Shown: positions 47,916 through 58,279, counted from the first letter of the stretch. The stretch is 64,000 nucleotides of DNA from Berkiella_A sp964633725 (GCA_964633725.1 CAZWHY010000013.1:1-64000); one strand, 5' to 3'. Notes: generated by a model not told the origin, from the sequence alone. Numbers and translations: made by a program.

Positions 47916-48036
47916 ATTTCTCGCCTATATGATGTCTAGGAGGTTGTCCTTGAAGTTTCACACAAAAGCTATTCCAATCACTGCCAGAGATTATATACTA
48001 CTAGTAATAATATTACGTTTCTAAGGAAAGATAACC
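47916..48036. promoter_or_regulatory. Divergent glpK/glpD promoter region
   Basis: A 121-bp spacer separates the two glycerol genes, so promoters for both must lie here. An AT-rich stretch (TATATACTACTAGTAATAATATTA) precedes glpD. A clear ribosome-binding site AAGGAAAG sits at 48022-48030 before the GTG start of glpD. No certain operator for GlpR or CRP was identified. Confidence 0.6.
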
Positions 48037-49566
48037 GTGATTTATGATATCGCAATAATAGGTGGTGGCATCAATGGTGTGGGCATAGCATTGGAGGCAG
48101 CCAGTCGAGGGTTATCTGTATTACTTTGTGAGCAACACGATCTAGCAAACGGTACATCCTCCAGAAGCTCTAAGTTAGCTCACGGAGGTTTACGCTATTT
48201 AGAACACTCTGCATTTGGCTTAGTCAAAGAATCATTACGAGAAAGAGATTATTTAATTCAAAATGCGCCCCATTTAGTGCAACCTATCCCATTTATTATC
48301 CCTATTGATAAAAAATGCCGCTCTGAGTTTATGCTCAAAATAGGTTTGCTATGCTACGACATACTAAATTTCAGGGGCAAAACCAAGCGCTCCCACACTG
48401 TTTTATTTGATGCCAATGATGCCATGAACCCTATCAAACGTTCCATTAAAAAAGGGATGGCATATTATGATTGCACACTGGATGATGCACGATTAGTCAT
48501 ATCGATTGCACGTCAAGCCCAAAATATGGGCGCACATATTCTAACCCATACAGCGTTACTAGATTCACATTATACAGATAATAATGTTTGGACACTCAAC
48601 CTCAAAAGCGAGGGCGCCACAACACTCCTACATCATCAAGCAAAAGTATTAGTCAATGCAACAGGTCCATGGCTCAAGAATACGTTGAATCAATCTATTC
48701 CCGTAAAATCACAGTACCAATTAAGACAAGTCAAAGGCAGCCATATTTTACTGCCCAAATTATATACAGAACATTGCGCTTATCTATTACAACATTTAGA
48801 CAATCGGGTTATTTTTACCATTCCCTATTGTGAACAATTCACACTCATTGGTACAACAGATTTCCCACATGCAGGCGATGCCGCTGATGCGGATATTACT
48901 CAGGTTGAAATTGATTATTTAATGCAAGCCGTGAATCATTATTTTCACCACCCTATTAAACAACAAGATATTGCCGCCACTTGGTCTGGCGTAAGGGCCT
49001 TATGGGATGATGACGCCGTTAATTTAGCCAGCATCACCAGAGAATCTAAAATTGAAACCATACGCTCTGACAATCATCCACCGATTGTAAATATTTTTGG
49101 CGGAAAACTAACAACTTATAGAAGCCTATCTGAAAAAGTGATTGATGCGCTCAAAAATGACTTACCACAAACGCAACTCAGCGTATCTAAAGATTTAAAA
49201 TTACCAGGTGCTTTTACAGAAAAATCATTGTCTGACTTCATAGCACAGCTGGCCATAAAATACACCTGGTTACCTGCGTCCATCTTAAGACGTATGGCAA
49301 AAAGCTATGGCACCATTACCCACGATATTTTATTAGGTTGTGAGAAAACTGAAGATTTAGGTATAAATTTTGGACATGGCCTACATGAAAAAGAAGTACA
49401 ATATCTTGTTGGAAAAGAATGGGCTTGTAGTGCTGAAGATATTTTATGGCGCAGAACGAAATTAGGTTTGTTTTTTGAAAAACAGCAAGCAGAAACATTA
49501 GAAAAATATCTAAAAAAAAGAGTATCAGATGTTTTGGTATTTAATGAGGCCATCGCGAAACACTAA
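48037..49566 (+). CDS. glpD: Aerobic glycerol-3-phosphate dehydrogenase
   Basis: 509 aa, GTG start supported by AAGGAAAG seven bases upstream. FAD-binding IIGGGINGVGIALEAASRG at the N-terminus, TSSRSSKLAHGGLRYLE as in GlpD/GlpA, and NIFGGKLTTYRSLSEKV. It oxidises glycerol 3-phosphate to dihydroxyacetone phosphate at the inner membrane, passing electrons to quinone. It converges with the amidotransferase gene, and the two overlap by 42 bp at their 3' ends. Confidence 0.97.
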   Translation: MIYDIAIIGGGINGVGIALEAASRGLSVLLCEQHDLANGTSSRSSKLAHGGLRYLEHSAFGLVKESLRERDYLIQNAPHLVQPIPFIIPIDKKCRSEFMLKIGLLCYDILNFRGKTKRSHTVLFDANDAMNPIKRSIKKGMAYYDCTLDDARLVISIARQAQNMGAHILTHTALLDSHYTDNNVWTLNLKSEGATTLLHHQAKVLVNATGPWLKNTLNQSIPVKSQYQLRQVKGSHILLPKLYTEHCAYLLQHLDNRVIFTIPYCEQFTLIGTTDFPHAGDAADADITQVEIDYLMQAVNHYFHHPIKQQDIAATWSGVRALWDDDAVNLASITRESKIETIRSDNHPPIVNIFGGKLTTYRSLSEKVIDALKNDLPQTQLSVSKDLKLPGAFTEKSLSDFIAQLAIKYTWLPASILRRMAKSYGTITHDILLGCEKTEDLGINFGHGLHEKEVQYLVGKEWACSAEDILWRRTKLGLFFEKQQAETLEKYLKKRVSDVLVFNEAIAKH

Positions 49567-50304
49567 AAACTCTCCCTTTTGAGCTTTGTTCCAAACCTCA
49601 TTATGGGTCAGCGGCTGTGTGGCAATAATTGAAATAATATCATTGTCACCAGAAACATCGCTAAAATCAATCTCCACGTCCTCATCCACTAACCTCGCAT
49701 GCCCAAAAGGTGCTTTTCGGGTAAGCCAAACTAATTTAGTCGAACAGTGCGCATATAAATACTTAGAATCAGATAGTAGAAAATTAAACACGCCAAACTG
49801 ACTAATTTCTTCGGACAAAGACTCGATATACTTCCATAACTGAGCATCGCTTTTAGGAGGGGTTGGAAATCTAGCATTAATTTTCTCTAACATCCAGCAA
49901 TAAACATGCTCACTGTCTGTCGTACCAATAGGAAGGAATTTTTTAAGCTTTAATATTTTTTTCACACCTTTGAGCTGGCCATTGTGTGCAAAACACCAGT
50001 AGCGTCCCCACAATATTTTTACAAATGGATGTGTGTTTTCTAAACAAACTCGCCCACGATTGGCCTTTCGAATATGACATAATACTTTTGTACTGTGAAT
50101 AGGATAATCTCTGATAAATTCTGCTATTTCAGAGTGTGCACTGGGATCGGGATCGTGGAACACACGACAACCTTTGCCCTCATAAAAGGCAATCCCCCAC
50201 CCATCTTGATGGGTTCCTGTTTTACCGCCTCTTTGCATCAAGCCACTAAAACTAAAACAAATATCCGTTGGGACGTTTGCACTCATCCCAAACAATTCAC
50301 ACAT
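49525..50304 (-). CDS. yafJ: Class II glutamine amidotransferase, YafJ-like
   Basis: 259 aa with an N-terminal nucleophile: Met is followed by Cys2 (MCELFGMSANVP), and further Ntn-amidotransferase elements GGKTGTHQDGWGIAFYEG, CHIRKANRG and CFAHNGQL follow. This matches the YafJ group, a stand-alone GATase domain without a known acceptor. The start has GGAGGCG upstream. It is 21 bp after the ABC permease gene and so may be the last gene of that exporter operon. Its 3' end overlaps glpD. Confidence 0.9.
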   Translation of the reverse strand: MCELFGMSANVPTDICFSFSGLMQRGGKTGTHQDGWGIAFYEGKGCRVFHDPDPSAHSEIAEFIRDYPIHSTKVLCHIRKANRGRVCLENTHPFVKILWGRYWCFAHNGQLKGVKKILKLKKFLPIGTTDSEHVYCWMLEKINARFPTPPKSDAQLWKYIESLSEEISQFGVFNFLLSDSKYLYAHCSTKLVWLTRKAPFGHARLVDEDVEIDFSDVSGDNDIISIIATQPLTHNEVWNKAQKGEFLVFRDGLIKYQNI

Positions 50305-50325
50305 GTTAAACGCCTCCCCATGTTT

Positions 50326-51501
50326 TTAGCGATTTAATAATTTTACTGGATTTTTCTGTGCTGCTAAAATAGCGGGTAATATCCCAGCCAATACACCCAT
50401 TAGCAAAGCGATGGGTAATATAGACAGGTTATATAACCAGTTTATTTGGCAAATAATATCTAACCCATTAATTAAAACATAGGCTGTTGGCGCCCCTAAT
50501 ACAATGCTAATGATCCCGGCTAATAGACAAAGAGCGATCGACTCACGTAAAAACAACAAAATAATCTGAAACTTAGATGCGCCTACACATATTTTAATAC
50601 CAATTTCTTGGGCTCTGTCTTCCACCAGTAAACATAAAATATTAATCAGCGCCAACAACCCTAAGCTAAGATTTAACATGGCCACTAATTTTAGAATTTT
50701 TTGTGTAAGCTGGACTTGTCCAAACATCACTTTTATATACAATTGTGAGTCTCTAAACATCACATTATCAATATTAAATTTATGTTTTAATATCTTTCTC
50801 AAATGGCTTTGCGCTGGCTCTATTGGTTTGTCTGACTGCACATAGTAATTCAAAAACAAATCATGTCCAAAAATAGGCGCCATACTATAATCTAAAATAA
50901 TGCTTTTATTTAAATTAAAATCTAAAATAGGACTGACGTCACTCTCTATAATAGACCCAACGACTTCATAATAATCCCCCTCAATCTGAAGCAATTCTCC
51001 TACTGCCTCATATCCCTTCTGGTTAAACTTTTTAACCCATTCATCCCCTATAATAACAACTTTTTGATCTTTATCTAGAGGATGTAGTGAACGTCCACTG
51101 CTTATCTGAATGCCCAATGCGTTTATCAGCGCTAACGGCATAAAAACCAGGTTCGCCTGAAAGCTGTCGTCTGACCATATAATCTTTTGATATTCACTAT
51201 GAAAAGGATAAATTGAGTAATGCGTAATAGATTGTTCTTCTAATTGCCTAATATGTGGAAAAGCCAATGACGCTTTAAGATTACGCATAGCATTATGAGA
51301 ACCAGGAATCACTTGAGCCACAAAGCGCACATCCGAAAAATCAGAAAATACTTTGTTCATATGTAAATTAACAGAATATTGCAAGCTAAATAACACAAAC
51401 AAAGACAACAACCCCAACGTCAATCCAATCAAAGCCAAACTCAAACGCGCTTTGTAATAATAAATAAGAGCCAGCAGCTCTCTTAGCCAAAAAGCTTTCA
51501 T
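50326..51501 (-). CDS. MacB/FtsX-type ABC transporter permease
   Basis: 391 aa. TM helix near 20-42, a large periplasmic domain (about 50-270), then three TM helices (about 280-385) with the FtsX-family LVEDRAQEIGIKICVGAS segment. This is the MacB-like permease layout, with the ATPase as a separate gene. It overlaps that gene by four bases (ATGA). Mechanotransmission transporters of this kind drive TolC-dependent export from the periplasm; substrate unknown. Confidence 0.9.
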   Translation of the reverse strand: MKAFWLRELLALIYYYKARLSLALIGLTLGLLSLFVLFSLQYSVNLHMNKVFSDFSDVRFVAQVIPGSHNAMRNLKASLAFPHIRQLEEQSITHYSIYPFHSEYQKIIWSDDSFQANLVFMPLALINALGIQISSGRSLHPLDKDQKVVIIGDEWVKKFNQKGYEAVGELLQIEGDYYEVVGSIIESDVSPILDFNLNKSIILDYSMAPIFGHDLFLNYYVQSDKPIEPAQSHLRKILKHKFNIDNVMFRDSQLYIKVMFGQVQLTQKILKLVAMLNLSLGLLALINILCLLVEDRAQEIGIKICVGASKFQIILLFLRESIALCLLAGIISIVLGAPTAYVLINGLDIICQINWLYNLSILPIALLMGVLAGILPAILAAQKNPVKLLNR

Positions 51502-52148
51502 ATCATATCGACTATTCGGTCACAACGCATTGCAACCCGTGGCTGATGTGTGACTAAAATCATGCTACATTGCGTTTGTTTTTGATAATAAAATAACTCA
51601 TCCAAAATATGATTTTGTGTCATTATATCTAATTGAGAGGTTGGCTCATCGGCAATAATACACTTTGGCTTGTGAACAAGCGCTCGCAATATGCTAACCC
51701 GTTGCTTTTGACCACCTGATAACGCACGAGGCAATCGATGGGATAACTCAGACAAGTTGAATTTATCCAGCAAAGCCATAGCATGTGCTCTAACACTCTC
51801 GGTGGATAAGCCTTGATAATATAATGGTAGGCCAATATTATCCACCACATTCAAATGTGGAATCAACAAAGCAGATTGAAAGACAAAACCAAAGTATTGA
51901 TTGCGTGTTTGAGCCATTTCTTTCGTGCTGTATCGCTTTAAAGGGGGACAACGCTTAGATAATAAATTATATTCGCCTTCAAAGTCATCATCCAATAACC
52001 CAATAATATTAATCAAGGTTGTTTTGCCTCGCCCAGATTCGCCTGTCACAGCGACGGATTCACCCCGTTGCAGCTCAAAAGAAAAATCTTTGAGCACCCA
52101 TTTGTCTTGCGAATGATAGCGTTTGTTAATATGCTTTAACTTAAGCAT
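51498..52148 (-). CDS. ABC transporter ATP-binding protein (MacB/LolD class)
   Basis: About 216 aa from the ATG overlapping the adaptor stop (ATGCTTAA); upstream in-frame ATGs overlap the adaptor more deeply. Walker A GESGRGKTT, Q-loop FGFVFQS, signature LSGGQKQRV, Walker B CIIADEPTSQLD, switch His in LVTHQPRV. It pairs with the permease encoded next. Arg in the Walker A third variable position is slightly unusual. Confidence 0.92.
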   Translation of the reverse strand: MLKLKHINKRYHSQDKWVLKDFSFELQRGESVAVTGESGRGKTTLINIIGLLDDDFEGEYNLLSKRCPPLKRYSTKEMAQTRNQYFGFVFQSALLIPHLNVVDNIGLPLYYQGLSTESVRAHAMALLDKFNLSELSHRLPRALSGGQKQRVSILRALVHKPKCIIADEPTSQLDIMTQNHILDELFYYQKQTQCSMILVTHQPRVAMRCDRIVDMI

Positions 52149-53382
52149 GAGCATGCACAACATCGCCAACCACTAAACCAGAAATGATGTCTACTTCTTG
52201 GTGAGATATCTCACCCAATTTTACATGACGCTTATGAATACCAGTCTGATCCATGACCCAGCAAAAGGGCTTGTTATTTTCATATTGAATAAAATTTTTA
52301 GGGATCACAACTCCCACCGTTGATATTTGTTGACTCACTTCAACTTTTGCACTCATACCAAATAAGAATTTACTTTGCTCAATTTTATCCATATTCACTT
52401 CAATGACCACATCAAATTTAGGCGCAATATATCTATCCATTGTCGCCTGCAAAGAATGTCGAATATCGAGTATACGCGCATCTAAAGCCACCAAAGGAAA
52501 GGCGTTTAACTTTACCCCAACACTGTCTTTTTTGTGTAATCGTGCCACATCCGATCCGCTCATCCGCACGGTAATCGCACAAAGAGAAATGGCAGCCACA
52601 CGTGCGATGACATCATCATGCTTTAGCTTTTTTTTAAAATCTGTGCCCCAGTTCGGCTCCAAGTTGCCTTGCTCAATTTTTTCTGGCAGTAATACGCCTG
52701 TGATGGGGCTTTTCACTTGCAACGATACAAGTTTCATTTTTAATTCTGCTAATTTAACCTCCTCTTGCAACATTTTTTGCTGTACTTGATCTATTTCACT
52801 CATATCAACTTTATTGACAAGCTGCAAATAAAGCTGTTTTTGTTCAATATAATTTTTCTTAGCCTGAAATAATCTGATTTTATCATTATGACACTCATCA
52901 TCCGATATAATGCCCTTAATCAATAATTTTTGGCTGTTTTTATAATGTGATTTAGTATTTTTATAATTCATCTGTGCTTGATTACGATTCAGCCGTGCCT
53001 GAGCCAGTTCAGCACTCTGAGACCAGTTTTGCAATTTATATAATTTTTTTGTCAGCTGAACAATATCTTCTTTTGCTTTTAAAATAGCATCATGCAAAGG
53101 CACTGATTGCAAATCAAAGATAACTGAATCTTGTAAGATAAGATCACCTAGACTATTATGGCTGTGTCTTAATTCTGCATCATAGGGGGCTGTCAGCTCA
53201 TATATATCAAGCGGCTGAATACTGCCTTCAAACATTTGTACTTTTTTGATATTAATATTAGGCAGAATCTTATAAGAAGACGGCATCGCATCCGCATACA
53301 ACGATGTGGTTAAAAAGCAACAACATAACAATATCACGTGAATAATCAACGCAATCGACACTTTACGAATATAATATAACAT
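52141..53382 (-). CDS. Periplasmic adaptor (HlyD/MacA-like)
   Basis: 413 aa with an N-terminal signal or anchor segment (about 8-32). Lipoyl-like and coiled-coil regions: a helical hairpin covers about 110-235 (VQLTKKLYKLQNWSQSAELA and on), followed by VKSPITGVLLPEKIEQGN and a beta-barrel/MP domain. It joins the MacB-like complex to the TolC protein encoded upstream. It overlaps tolC by 20 bp and the ATPase gene by 8 bp, so one compact operon is likely. Confidence 0.88.
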   Translation of the reverse strand: MLYYIRKVSIALIIHVILLCCCFLTTSLYADAMPSSYKILPNINIKKVQMFEGSIQPLDIYELTAPYDAELRHSHNSLGDLILQDSVIFDLQSVPLHDAILKAKEDIVQLTKKLYKLQNWSQSAELAQARLNRNQAQMNYKNTKSHYKNSQKLLIKGIISDDECHNDKIRLFQAKKNYIEQKQLYLQLVNKVDMSEIDQVQQKMLQEEVKLAELKMKLVSLQVKSPITGVLLPEKIEQGNLEPNWGTDFKKKLKHDDVIARVAAISLCAITVRMSGSDVARLHKKDSVGVKLNAFPLVALDARILDIRHSLQATMDRYIAPKFDVVIEVNMDKIEQSKFLFGMSAKVEVSQQISTVGVVIPKNFIQYENNKPFCWVMDQTGIHKRHVKLGEISHQEVDIISGLVVGDVVHAHA

Positions 53383-54796
53383 TCCAATTTTCCAACAAAT
53401 GACCGGTTGCTTGTTCTATTTTTATTTTTGAATCTAATAGTTTTAGTTTTGAACTAGATAGCCTCATTGAAACCTGGTGCAATCTATCTTGTGTACGAAC
53501 CACCTCGTGCACAGAAGAACGGCCAGCAATATATTTCTCTAAAACCCCCTGGTAATCTAACTCAGCCAAGTCTAACTCTTCCTGAACCAATACTAACTGT
53601 TGTGTTTGTGAGCTAATATCATCCAACCAAGATATCACTTGATTTTTCAAAAGTCTCTGACGTTGTTTTATCTCTAATAAATTTTTCTGTATTGCGGTAT
53701 GGATGACTAAACGCTTATTATGATGGATATACCCTTCCCCTAGCGGCAAGCTAAAATTCAATGTGGTCGTGTAACCCTTGCTAGGCGATTTCAGTGCATG
53801 AAAGCCTCCATCCTTTGCGGTAATATCTTCGAATTGATGATAATAACTTCTGCCTAAATGTATATCAGCCTGTAAATTAATGTCAAACATCTGGTTATCT
53901 TTCGCAATGAGCAGTTCATGTTTATAACGAGTTTCATTGAGTTGTAAATTTTTCAACCTAAGATCGTGCGCCAATACTTCCGTGATAATATTATCATCTA
54001 TCCCTTCAGGTTTGTAATCTAAATCAGACATAATATCGGCATGGTTATCGTCAACGCCCATTAATTCAAACAATTCTGTTCTGATTTGAAACAATTCATT
54101 CTGGGCTTGTAATATACTTTGCTTTGCCTGTCTCATTTGTAACTGTGGTGCAAACAAATCATTTTTAGCGATGCGACCTGCTTGATATTTCTCATTCAGC
54201 ATCTTGAACAATCGTTCAGCTTGCGCTAAATGCTTATTCTGTGATACCACGTTCAATGATTTTTGCTGATATTGTGTGAATTGCAATATCACACTTAAAA
54301 CCAAACTTTCAACCGCTTGCTGATAATTAAGGGCTTCAGACTGATACTGTAATTTTGCTTGATTTTTAGGCCAATTATTGATTTTAATTTTGGCGCCTTT
54401 GGTAATAGGCTGCTTTATTGTGACCGTGACAGATTCATCACTGTGTTTATATTTGTCTGAATAGGCAGCTTTTTCGGTTGAAATATTGAGCTGTGTGCCA
54501 ATAGGTGTTTTCATTTGTATACTAGGATACGCTTTGATTAACTCTGAATGCTTTGTATGGGTGTAACTTTCTTTGTGTATCGTACCTTGAACATCAAGTG
54601 ATAGTTTAGGTCTATAGATTTTTTGTTGCACATTCAAATTATCAATGGCTAACAGTCTATCTAAGTAAACAGATTGTATTTGGGTATTATGTACCAAAGC
54701 CAAGCTAATGGCTTGAGCAACAGTTAATGCTTGCGCATAACTTGCCCAGGGCAATAGCCAGAGAAAAATAGTGGTAGGTAAAGCAAAGTACCGCAT
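53363..54796 (-). CDS. TolC-family outer membrane efflux protein
   Basis: 477 aa with signal peptide ending SYAQA. The OEP-type N-terminus reads LTVAQAISLALVHNTQIQSVYLD. A two-fold repeat of long helices follows, with a KYQAGRIAKNDLFAPQLQ element and an EKYIAGRSSVHEVVRTQDRL element in the second half. It is the first gene of the TolC-adaptor-ATPase-permease operon. The 62-bp upstream stretch contains TATAGT-like -10 candidates. Confidence 0.9.
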   Translation of the reverse strand: MRYFALPTTIFLWLLPWASYAQALTVAQAISLALVHNTQIQSVYLDRLLAIDNLNVQQKIYRPKLSLDVQGTIHKESYTHTKHSELIKAYPSIQMKTPIGTQLNISTEKAAYSDKYKHSDESVTVTIKQPITKGAKIKINNWPKNQAKLQYQSEALNYQQAVESLVLSVILQFTQYQQKSLNVVSQNKHLAQAERLFKMLNEKYQAGRIAKNDLFAPQLQMRQAKQSILQAQNELFQIRTELFELMGVDDNHADIMSDLDYKPEGIDDNIITEVLAHDLRLKNLQLNETRYKHELLIAKDNQMFDINLQADIHLGRSYYHQFEDITAKDGGFHALKSPSKGYTTTLNFSLPLGEGYIHHNKRLVIHTAIQKNLLEIKQRQRLLKNQVISWLDDISSQTQQLVLVQEELDLAELDYQGVLEKYIAGRSSVHEVVRTQDRLHQVSMRLSSSKLKLLDSKIKIEQATGHLLENWNVILYS

Positions 54797-54858
54797 GCTT
54801 TATAGTCTTATCTTTTTTGCCGTACTATAGTCTAGTTATAGCTCTAAAAGCAAGTCGA

Positions 54859-56268
54859 TTATGTCAGCTGATTTACTATGACAGAAATCTCATCTTCTTG
54901 TTCCATAATTTCAGTTAGGGCGAGCTGTGCATCCTCTAGAGTCAAATCTAAGGATTCTAGTATTGATGCAGATAATTGACAATCCCGCGCATCGCCTAAG
55001 TTATGCATTTTGAGCAAGCGTGTTGCTATATAAATTAAATTCGAATACTGTGCATTTTCGCTAACATAATCTTCTTGATGATGTCCTTTGACAGCGGTTA
55101 TGACTTCTTTAGGCAAGTTCCACGTTTCTAACAACCAAGCCCCTATTTGTGTATGTGTTACACCTAGCACATACTTTTCTATTTCGATTAAGCAAATATT
55201 AGGATTTACTTCAATATAGCGATTCAATATAAAATACTGCGGCGGAAATAACTCTGCCAATAGCAAATTACCAAAATTATGTAACAATCCAGATAAATAT
55301 ACCAATCCTACAATAGGTCTTGTTTTTGCAGGCATACGCTTGACTAAGGCTTCCGCCAAAAGTGCCGTATAAATAGAGAATTTCCAGTATGCTTTTAACC
55401 CTAAAGGTCCATCCACTGGCATCTTCATTGAGCGATTAAGCGCAATCCCTAATGATAAGTTTAAAACCAAATCAAAACCCAATACTTTCACAATCACACA
55501 TTCAATAGAAGTGATTTTCCCCCCATAACCATAAAATGGCGATTGTGCCCATTTGATCAATTGAGCACTTAAACTGGGATCTTTGGCTACAATATCTGCT
55601 AAATCTGATGCGGTAGCATTTAAATTACTACGTAATTGCAAAATATCAGAAGCAATCGCTGGTATCGCGGGTAATTCTATGTTTTCTTGCAATCGTGTCT
55701 GAAAGCGTTGAGGTGTAAATTGATCAACTTGTTGCTTAATGCTCTCTGAATCTTGTTCCCCTTCAGCCAAGTAGCTAATTGGCGAGCTAAAATCACCCTG
55801 CCAAGTGTTTTGCTGTAGGCCAATAAAATCTTCCCTTTTCATTTTGATCAGTGCATCATGCTGCCCTGGCTCAAAATAAATATCGTCTAATGCCATAATA
55901 GAGCTATCTAAAATAGCATCAATTTGAAAAAAATCAGGCAAAGGTGGATATGAGCCTGGCTCACATTTTTCAAATAACTCAGAAACGACATCATGTTTCG
56001 CTGGTATCATATCCCGATTTAAAACTTTGCACAGAGCCGAAAAATCGAGCAACCTATCCATAGGCAAGACAGCCATGATAATCCCATGTTCCTCTTCAAG
56101 CACAACCATTCTTAATAAAGCTATACGTGGGATTTGACATGCTTGGGCGGCTTGCTCCAGCGTAAATGTTTTTGAATGTTTTATTACTTCATATTTCACT
56201 TTATGGCTATCAAGGTAGCTATAAATATCTTGATGTGATTGAATTTTTTTTTCTAAATTTGCTTTCAT
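54859..56268 (-). CDS. YbaK-type editing domain fused to HDOD domain
   Basis: 469 aa. Residues of about 15-150 match YbaK/aminoacyl-tRNA deacylase-like domains (YEVIKHSKTFTLEQAAQACQ, then GIIMAVLPMDRLLDF). Residues of about 190-465 form an HDOD domain (LPAIPAIASDILQLRSN, GLLHNFGNLLLAELF, GVTHTQIGAWLLETWNLP). HDOD proteins act as signalling scaffolds, often tied to c-di-GMP or motility; the YbaK part may bind rather than hydrolyse. This fusion occurs in other gammaproteobacteria. It stands alone upstream of the tolC-like operon. Confidence 0.88.
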   Translation of the reverse strand: MKANLEKKIQSHQDIYSYLDSHKVKYEVIKHSKTFTLEQAAQACQIPRIALLRMVVLEEEHGIIMAVLPMDRLLDFSALCKVLNRDMIPAKHDVVSELFEKCEPGSYPPLPDFFQIDAILDSSIMALDDIYFEPGQHDALIKMKREDFIGLQQNTWQGDFSSPISYLAEGEQDSESIKQQVDQFTPQRFQTRLQENIELPAIPAIASDILQLRSNLNATASDLADIVAKDPSLSAQLIKWAQSPFYGYGGKITSIECVIVKVLGFDLVLNLSLGIALNRSMKMPVDGPLGLKAYWKFSIYTALLAEALVKRMPAKTRPIVGLVYLSGLLHNFGNLLLAELFPPQYFILNRYIEVNPNICLIEIEKYVLGVTHTQIGAWLLETWNLPKEVITAVKGHHQEDYVSENAQYSNLIYIATRLLKMHNLGDARDCQLSASILESLDLTLEDAQLALTEIMEQEDEISVIVNQLT

Positions 56269-56929
56269 AAGCTTTTCCGACCCAATAGTTTGAAAACTGG
56301 TTTAATTGACAGGCCCTAAAACTTCATTTTTGCCTATCCAAATAATAGCTGATCCCCCCCACTCCCGCCCAAATTAAAAATTAACAAAAAATTAACAAGA
56401 CATCCACGTTAAGGAATGGGCATGTAATAACTTACGGGTTTAGCGCTCAGTAAGCTGGCATATTTAGATGGAACGATTGAGGCAAAATTCGAGCATAGCA
56501 GGGCTATGTGAGTGTTTTTCCGATTGAGGTTCATTTAAAGATGGCTTGCTTAATGAGATGATAAAACGGTAAGTTATTACATGCCCATTCCTAAGTTGAC
56601 CTGCAAATAAATATAGGCGTACATTCATCGACTGTCTAGCGACAACTAAACGGGCTGTACACATGTGCATTTGGGTAACATTTAATATGATTCAACTCGT
56701 TACCCAGCAATTCTAAATTTGGATAGAGATAAGCTCATAGTTTGGATGTCAACTGATTTTGCTGTAGAGAAAGCGGCATAGGGTGTGGTTATTACGATTG
56801 ATATTTAGGTTTATATTCTTGAAAAATTGAATTTTTGTAACGACAGAATCAATATCTAACGAGTAAAAAAATCAGCCTCATAGCAAAACAAGCTTACTAT
56901 AACGCTGATGATATAAGTTAAATTTAAAA
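56269..56929. other. Intergenic region holding a MITE-like element
   Basis: No credible gene. It contains a seven-C run at 56354-56360, the MITE-like element at 56412-56592 and AT-rich DNA up to the transposase gene. AAGACATCCACG, five bases before the element, recurs in reverse at about 63043-63054. Short ORFs here overlap the palindromic element and are not supported. Confidence 0.6.
56412..56592. mobile_element. MITE-like element with 24-bp perfect terminal inverted repeats
   Basis: The left end AGGAATGGGCATGTAATAAC plus TTAC (56412-56435) is the exact reverse complement of 56569-56592. The 181-bp element has no ORF of note and contains an internal CATAGC-AGG-GCTATG hairpin near 56495. 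Its right 52 bp recur identically at 62816-62867, so it is a dispersed repeat. Non-autonomous mobility by an unlinked or neighbouring transposase is inferred. Confidence 0.8.
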
Positions 56930-58279
56930 TCAATTAAGAAAAACTAAGAAGTGTCTTGTGGTAATGGTAATTCTATTTTCTAAACCTACGAACATAAAAT
57001 CGATAAGGTGGTTCCAATTTTTAAAATAAGAGTAATACGTTAAGGTTCGGATATGCTGAAAGAACGTGACTCTCGCTCCTAGTTTCTCACGAATAGCCGT
57101 ATATTTACGATCAGATAAGTGCAGAATAGTGTGAAACAAGAAGGCCAGCAAATTAAAAGTAAGTAGCGTCTCAGATAAATGTTTTTTACCATGGCCAAAA
57201 TTATGCTCTAAATTATATCCTTTGGTTTTTAATGTGTTATTGTTTTCATTTTCGATCTTCCACCTTGTACGACCGGCGTTGATAATCTCAGCACAGCTTT
57301 CTTTAGTGATAGCATGGTCAGTTACATAGCAGTTAACAAATGTTTGCTTGCCCGTGTTATCAAATATTCTTAATTCGCACCAATTGACTTGGACAGCATC
57401 GTTATCCCCATTTAGAGGCAGAGCATTAAAAAAACGATATTGGTAATTATATTTTCTTTTCCCTTTTTGAACATCAACAGAGAAAGTCTCAATTCTACCT
57501 GTATTTTCTAATTCATTTAGATATCGGTAAAGGTATTTGTGTGAGGTAGGCTTGCATGTCAAAATGAAGCTAAAACCCTTTGATTTTAGCGACTTTATAT
57601 AAGGGTTTCTTGAATATAAATCATCCCCTAATAGCGTGGCTCCAAGCTCACTATATTTGTCCCCTTGAGTATCAAGCCATCTTTTGCCCGCATTAATTTC
57701 ACAATCTTGTTTGCTTTCACCATCTCTATTATGAATAAATTCTGGTGGTAGTGAAATAGCATGCGGTAAGCCAGGTGCGACTAAAGCTGGGGTAATTGCT
57801 GAATGAGAGTGTTTAATTGAGCCATTTGTATGATGGGTTTGTTGGCACTGAGTACAATGAATATCATTTGAACTAAAAAATCTAGTGCCATCTAATGCAA
57901 TTAGCAATGTATTGTTGATAGAACAAAACGGAAGCAGTAATTTTTGATTGTCTAGCTCTGAAACTATAATGTCAAACACAGGTGAAAATGAGTCTGGAGG
58001 TACAGCGTCTAGCAAATTCCTGATTTCATTATCACTTGGTATATTCTGAGCTTGAAATAAACTTGCCACATTATCCTGCCCTTTTGCATCATCCATCTGT
58101 CGCTGATGCGCCAGGAATGATGGACTCTGCATAAAAAATACAGAAAAAGCAGAAAGCGCTGCATCAGAAACTTTATATTGAGTGTTTTTCCCACTTCTAT
58201 TGTCCGGTAACAGTTTCGTATAATATTTTAAAAGAGTAATTAGATTTGCTTGCTCAAGCGCAATGATATCTTCACACAT
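56930..58279 (-). mobile_element. DDE transposase, IS4/ISNCY-like
   Basis: 449-aa, apparently intact transposase. Catalytic candidates are D130 (LIALDGTRFF), D219 (LLGDDLYSRNP) and E343 (RTRWKIENENNN), followed by the characteristic GYNLEHNFGHGKKHL. A CxxC/His cluster (HCTQCQQTHH, 141-150) may bind zinc. The pattern resembles the ISDol1-like group of ISNCY, but I place the family only tentatively. Terminal inverted repeats of the parent IS could not be identified in the flanks. Confidence 0.85.

Noticed and set aside
47916..48036. GlpR operator in the glpK/glpD spacer
   Set aside because: No convincing match to a GlpR-type repeat could be placed by eye.
56464..56670. 68-codon minus-strand ORF over the MITE-like element
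   Set aside because: It overlaps the terminal inverted repeat and internal palindrome of the element and shows no protein-like features.
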